Shown here piece after piece: positions 63,941 to 64,000 of a DNA stretch of 64,000 bases (position 1 is its first letter; each line of letters opens with the position of its first letter). The position numbers and the translations under genes are program-made. The notes beneath the pieces are model-generated. The model had not been told where the DNA came from. It saw only the letters and a list, made by a program, of their open reading frames with translations, and did not search any database. The DNA is from Lucifuga dentata (Eukaryota; Chordata; Actinopteri; Ophidiiformes; Bythitidae), in assembly GCA_014773175.1 (NCBI GenBank), contig VXCM01001247.1, positions 152,940 through 216,939 on the forward strand, in the 5' to 3' direction.

Positions 63941-64000
63941 CTTCTTCTTTTCCTTTCGGCTTTCCCTTCAGGGGTCACCACAGCGAATCATCTGCCTCCA
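63941..64000. mobile_element. end of a common fish interspersed repeat, cut by the window edge
   Basis: The block CTTTCGGCTTTCCCTTCAGG followed by GGTCACCACAGCGAATCATC resembles a widespread teleost repeat I recognise from many fish introns. It runs off the right edge. The family is not assigned. Confidence 0.45.

Larger units (their letters stand above)
57027..64000. other. probable mettl24 first intron (open at right edge)
   Basis: Nearly 7 kb without a recognisable exon on either strand. It contains a Tc1-like remnant (57270-57767), GA and CA microsatellites, poly-T runs and a repeat fragment at the right edge. The N-terminal mettl24 exon is not visible here. Confidence 0.5.

Overview
The window is nuclear DNA of a bony fish, probably a percomorph teleost. 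Genes are split into exons with consensus GT/AG splice sites. Simple repeats (CA/GT, GA, poly-A/T) are dense, and short DNA-transposon remnants sit in the introns. Nothing looks bacterial or viral, and no operon-like packing is present. The class is inferred from genome style and gene order; no species can be named.

Three protein-coding genes can be reconstructed exon by exon. Positions 217-7715 (minus strand) hold the first three coding exons of wasf1 (WAVE1, actin nucleation-promoting factor); the rest of the gene lies to the left of the window. A long first intron (about 7.7-28.1 kb) leads back to a possible untranslated leader exon and CpG-enriched promoter near 28.1-28.65 kb. Positions 29575-42504 (plus strand) hold all 15 coding exons of cdc40 (PRP17, a spliceosomal WD40 protein), giving a predicted 578-residue product once one assembly duplication is discounted. 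Positions 43952-57026 (minus strand) hold the last four coding exons of mettl24, an FkbM-type methyltransferase-like protein; its N-terminal exon was not found and is probably to the right of the window. The order wasf1(-) cdc40(+) mettl24(-) is the same as on human chromosome 6q21. wasf1 and cdc40 are head to head, cdc40 and mettl24 tail to tail.

The rest is intron and intergenic sequence with microsatellites, one 21-bp minisatellite, several non-autonomous DNA transposons with inverted termini (about 19.94, 20.78, 35.36, 45.77 and 57.27 kb), older interspersed repeats, and an unusual number of almost perfect short-loop inverted repeats. One of these lies in the cdc40 3' untranslated region. 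Single Ns in the sequence are assembly joins: six are flanked by exact 55-67 nt duplications, and two of those fall inside real exons (cdc40 exon 12 and the last mettl24 exon). No previously undescribed gene system was found. The most unusual signals are the foldback sequences and the systematic N-joined duplications.
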